From Patescibacteria group bacterium (GTDB lineage Bacteria > Patescibacteriota > Patescibacteriia > JAGPKW01): DNA of 14,795 nucleotides. Positions 13,746-14,795 of the stretch are shown one piece after another. The notes beneath the pieces are model-generated. The model searched no databases. It saw only the letters and a program-made list of their open reading frames with translations, and was not told the DNA's origin. How positions within the stretch are numbered: the stretch's first letter is position 1; each line of letters starts with the position of its first letter. Made by a program: the position numbers and the translations under genes. The DNA lies in the NCBI GenBank assembly GCA_018053685.1, contig JAGPKW010000008.1:1-14795 (forward strand), in the 5' to 3' direction.

Positions 13746-14304
13746 TTCTAAAGAAATTTTTGATCAATTATTTGCAATATTCTTATTTTTACCCATTTGT
13801 GCAGTTATGTTAATTGTTTCAATTGCAATTAAACTTTCTGATTTTGGTCCAGTACTTTTTAAACAGAGAAGAATTGGTAAAGATAACAAGGAATTTATAA
13901 TATACAAGTTTAGGACAATGAAAGTAAATACCCCGAATGTTGCGAAGTCAGATTTAAAGAATTCTGATAGATACATTACATCAGCTGGAAAAATCCTTCG
14001 TAGATTTAGTCTTGATGAGTTACCTCAAATATTTAATATTGTTAAGGGAGAAGTAAGTTTTGTTGGTCCACGTCCAGCTTTATATAACCAATATGATTTG
14101 ATTGAAAAGCGAACAAAAGTTAATGTTCATAAATTTAAACCAGGTCTAACAGGATGGGCTCAAGTAAATGGAAGAGAAGAACTTGATATAGATACAAAAG
14201 TAAAGTATGATGAATATTATATAAATAATTGGTCTCTATTATTCGATTTTAAAATAATTATTTTCACTATTATGGAAGTATTCCGAGGAAGAGGGGCAAG
14301 ATAA
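13720..14304 (+). CDS. Initiating phosphoglycosyl transferase (bacterial sugar transferase family)
   Basis: This 194-residue protein is a small monotopic phosphoglycosyl transferase of the PglC/WcaJ-catalytic-domain type. It should transfer phospho-sugar from a UDP-sugar to undecaprenyl phosphate, the first step of repeat-unit assembly. The N-terminal re-entrant membrane helix spans about residues 14-39. It is followed by DFGPVLFKQRRIG (41-53), YKFRTM (62-67), the catalytic Asp-Glu pair in SLDELPQ (97-103; Asp99, Glu100), FVGPRP (114-119) and KPGLTGWAQVNGR (140-152). It lacks the extra N-terminal membrane domain of full WcaJ/WbaP proteins. ATG 13720 lies 26 nt inside the SDR gene, indicating coupling. 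It is the last gene of the rightward unit, and its donor is probably made by an adjacent enzyme. Confidence 0.92.
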   Translation: MNGIHIKFNSKEIFDQLFAIFLFLPICAVMLIVSIAIKLSDFGPVLFKQRRIGKDNKEFIIYKFRTMKVNTPNVAKSDLKNSDRYITSAGKILRRFSLDELPQIFNIVKGEVSFVGPRPALYNQYDLIEKRTKVNVHKFKPGLTGWAQVNGREELDIDTKVKYDEYYINNWSLLFDFKIIIFTIMEVFRGRGAR

Positions 14305-14500
14305 AAAAGCAAAAGAATAATAGATGCAGAGATTCTCGCGGGTTCGAAGAGCCTTCATAATGAAAAAAATAACAAGAATGGTTAAGATCAATAATAACAA
14401 TTTTAGGAATGATAACTACTCTCCACTCATCTTAAGTAAGTGTTTTTGTATTTTACCTCGTAAGGATTTCTTCTTTTCATTATACTCATAAAAAATGGTC
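14305..14500. other. Non-coding spacer with degenerate repeat remnant
   Basis: No gene, RNA gene or clear terminator is visible between the sugar transferase stop and the repeat array. Bases 14329-14362 (GAGATTCT ... TTCGAAGAG ... TTCATAATGA) look like a decayed copy of the GAGATTCTTC/CAGAATGAC repeat class also seen near 6019-6063. A GGAATGATAA half-unit-like stretch lies near 14405. The rest is plain AT-rich sequence. Confidence 0.5.
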
Positions 14501-14795
14501 TGGATTCTCGATATAAGATTTCGAGGATGACAGTGGGTGTGCTTTCAGGGATGACAAAAAAAGACAGAAAAATAAAAGAATGGATTCTCAGTCAAGCTGA
14601 GAATCACAGATACTGTAGATTCCCGCTTGCGCGGGAATGACAAAAAGAAACAGAATGACAAAAAAGGAGTTGGGAATGACAAAAAATACAAAAAAGTAAA
14701 AACACTGGATCCCCAATCAAGTTGGGGATGACAGTGGAGTAGTTTTCGGGGATGACAAGTTACTGGATCCTCGATAAAAGATTTCGAGGATGACA
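14501..14795. repeat. Second array of palindromic repeats, downstream of the rightward unit
   Basis: Hairpin units of the same family as in the capF-capG gap, but with different arm sequences. Units: 14501-14533 (ATTCTCGA 14504-14511 / TCGAGGAT 14521-14528, one wobble), 14580-14606 (ATTCTCAG 14584-14591 / CTGAGAAT 14597-14604), 14614-14642 (ATTCCCGC 14619-14626 / GCGGGAAT 14631-14638, loop TTGC), 14705-14734 (ATCCCCAA 14709-14716 / TTGGGGAT 14722-14729) and 14763-14795 (ATCCTCGA 14767-14774 / TCGAGGAT 14784-14791, reaching the window edge). Half units ending (G)GGATGACA or GGAATGACA lie near 14543-14556, 14652-14680 and 14743-14758. All full units face the same way as most of the first array. 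No gene is seen, and the array may continue past the edge. Confidence 0.88.

Noticed and set aside
14305..14400. An intrinsic terminator right after the sugar transferase gene.
   Set aside because: No stable stem followed by a T-run is visible; the GATTCTCGCGGGTTCGAAGAG stretch pairs poorly and looks like a decayed repeat.

Overview
This window is a surface-polysaccharide (capsule, O-antigen or exopolysaccharide) biosynthesis locus from an AT-rich bacterium (by eye about 30% G+C in coding parts). Nothing in it fixes the phylum. The non-coding blocks are full of small palindromic repeats of the type whose spurious translations read 'VIPAKAGI' or 'HSRLDRES'; such repeats occur in many Proteobacteria and candidate phyla, so they are not diagnostic.

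Layout. Two transcription units diverge from the gap at about 11780-11892. The leftward unit runs from 11779 to beyond the left edge. In transcription order it encodes a WbuB-type GT4 glycosyltransferase, an ATP-grasp ligase, an Asp-box (BNR) beta-propeller protein without signal peptide, the UDP-L-FucNAc enzymes CapE/WbjB and CapF/WbjC, a repeat block of about 530 bp, CapG/WbjD, a GT2 glycosyltransferase, a polysaccharide deacetylase, a GT4 glycosyltransferase, a C-terminal fragment of a related GT4 enzyme, and a further glycosyltransferase-like gene (GTG start at 794) cut by the window edge. The rightward unit encodes an XrtA/DUF3473-type polysaccharide deacetylase, an extended-SDR sugar epimerase/reductase and a small initiating phosphoglycosyl transferase (PglC/WcaJ type). 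It ends at 14304 and is followed by about 490 bp of non-coding, repeat-rich DNA.

How it fits together. The membrane phosphoglycosyl transferase should start a lipid-linked oligosaccharide. CapE, CapF and CapG convert UDP-GlcNAc to UDP-L-FucNAc. The WbuB-like enzyme, which leads the same operon, is the natural candidate to add L-FucNAc. The other GT2/GT4 enzymes would extend the repeat unit, and the two NodB-fold deacetylases could remove N- or O-acetyl groups from it. The ATP-grasp protein and the cytosolic propeller protein sit together just upstream of capE with tight or overlapping gene ends; their roles are not known. No flippase, polymerase or export gene is in the window, so the locus probably continues outside it.

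Most notable points: a complete UDP-L-FucNAc gene set split by an intra-operonic repeat array; a repeat family whose hairpin arms covary across at least eight arm sequences with three loop types; a tandem C-terminal GT4 remnant; and the ATP-grasp/propeller pair. I do not see a defence system, mobile element with a transposase, CRISPR array or RNA gene here.
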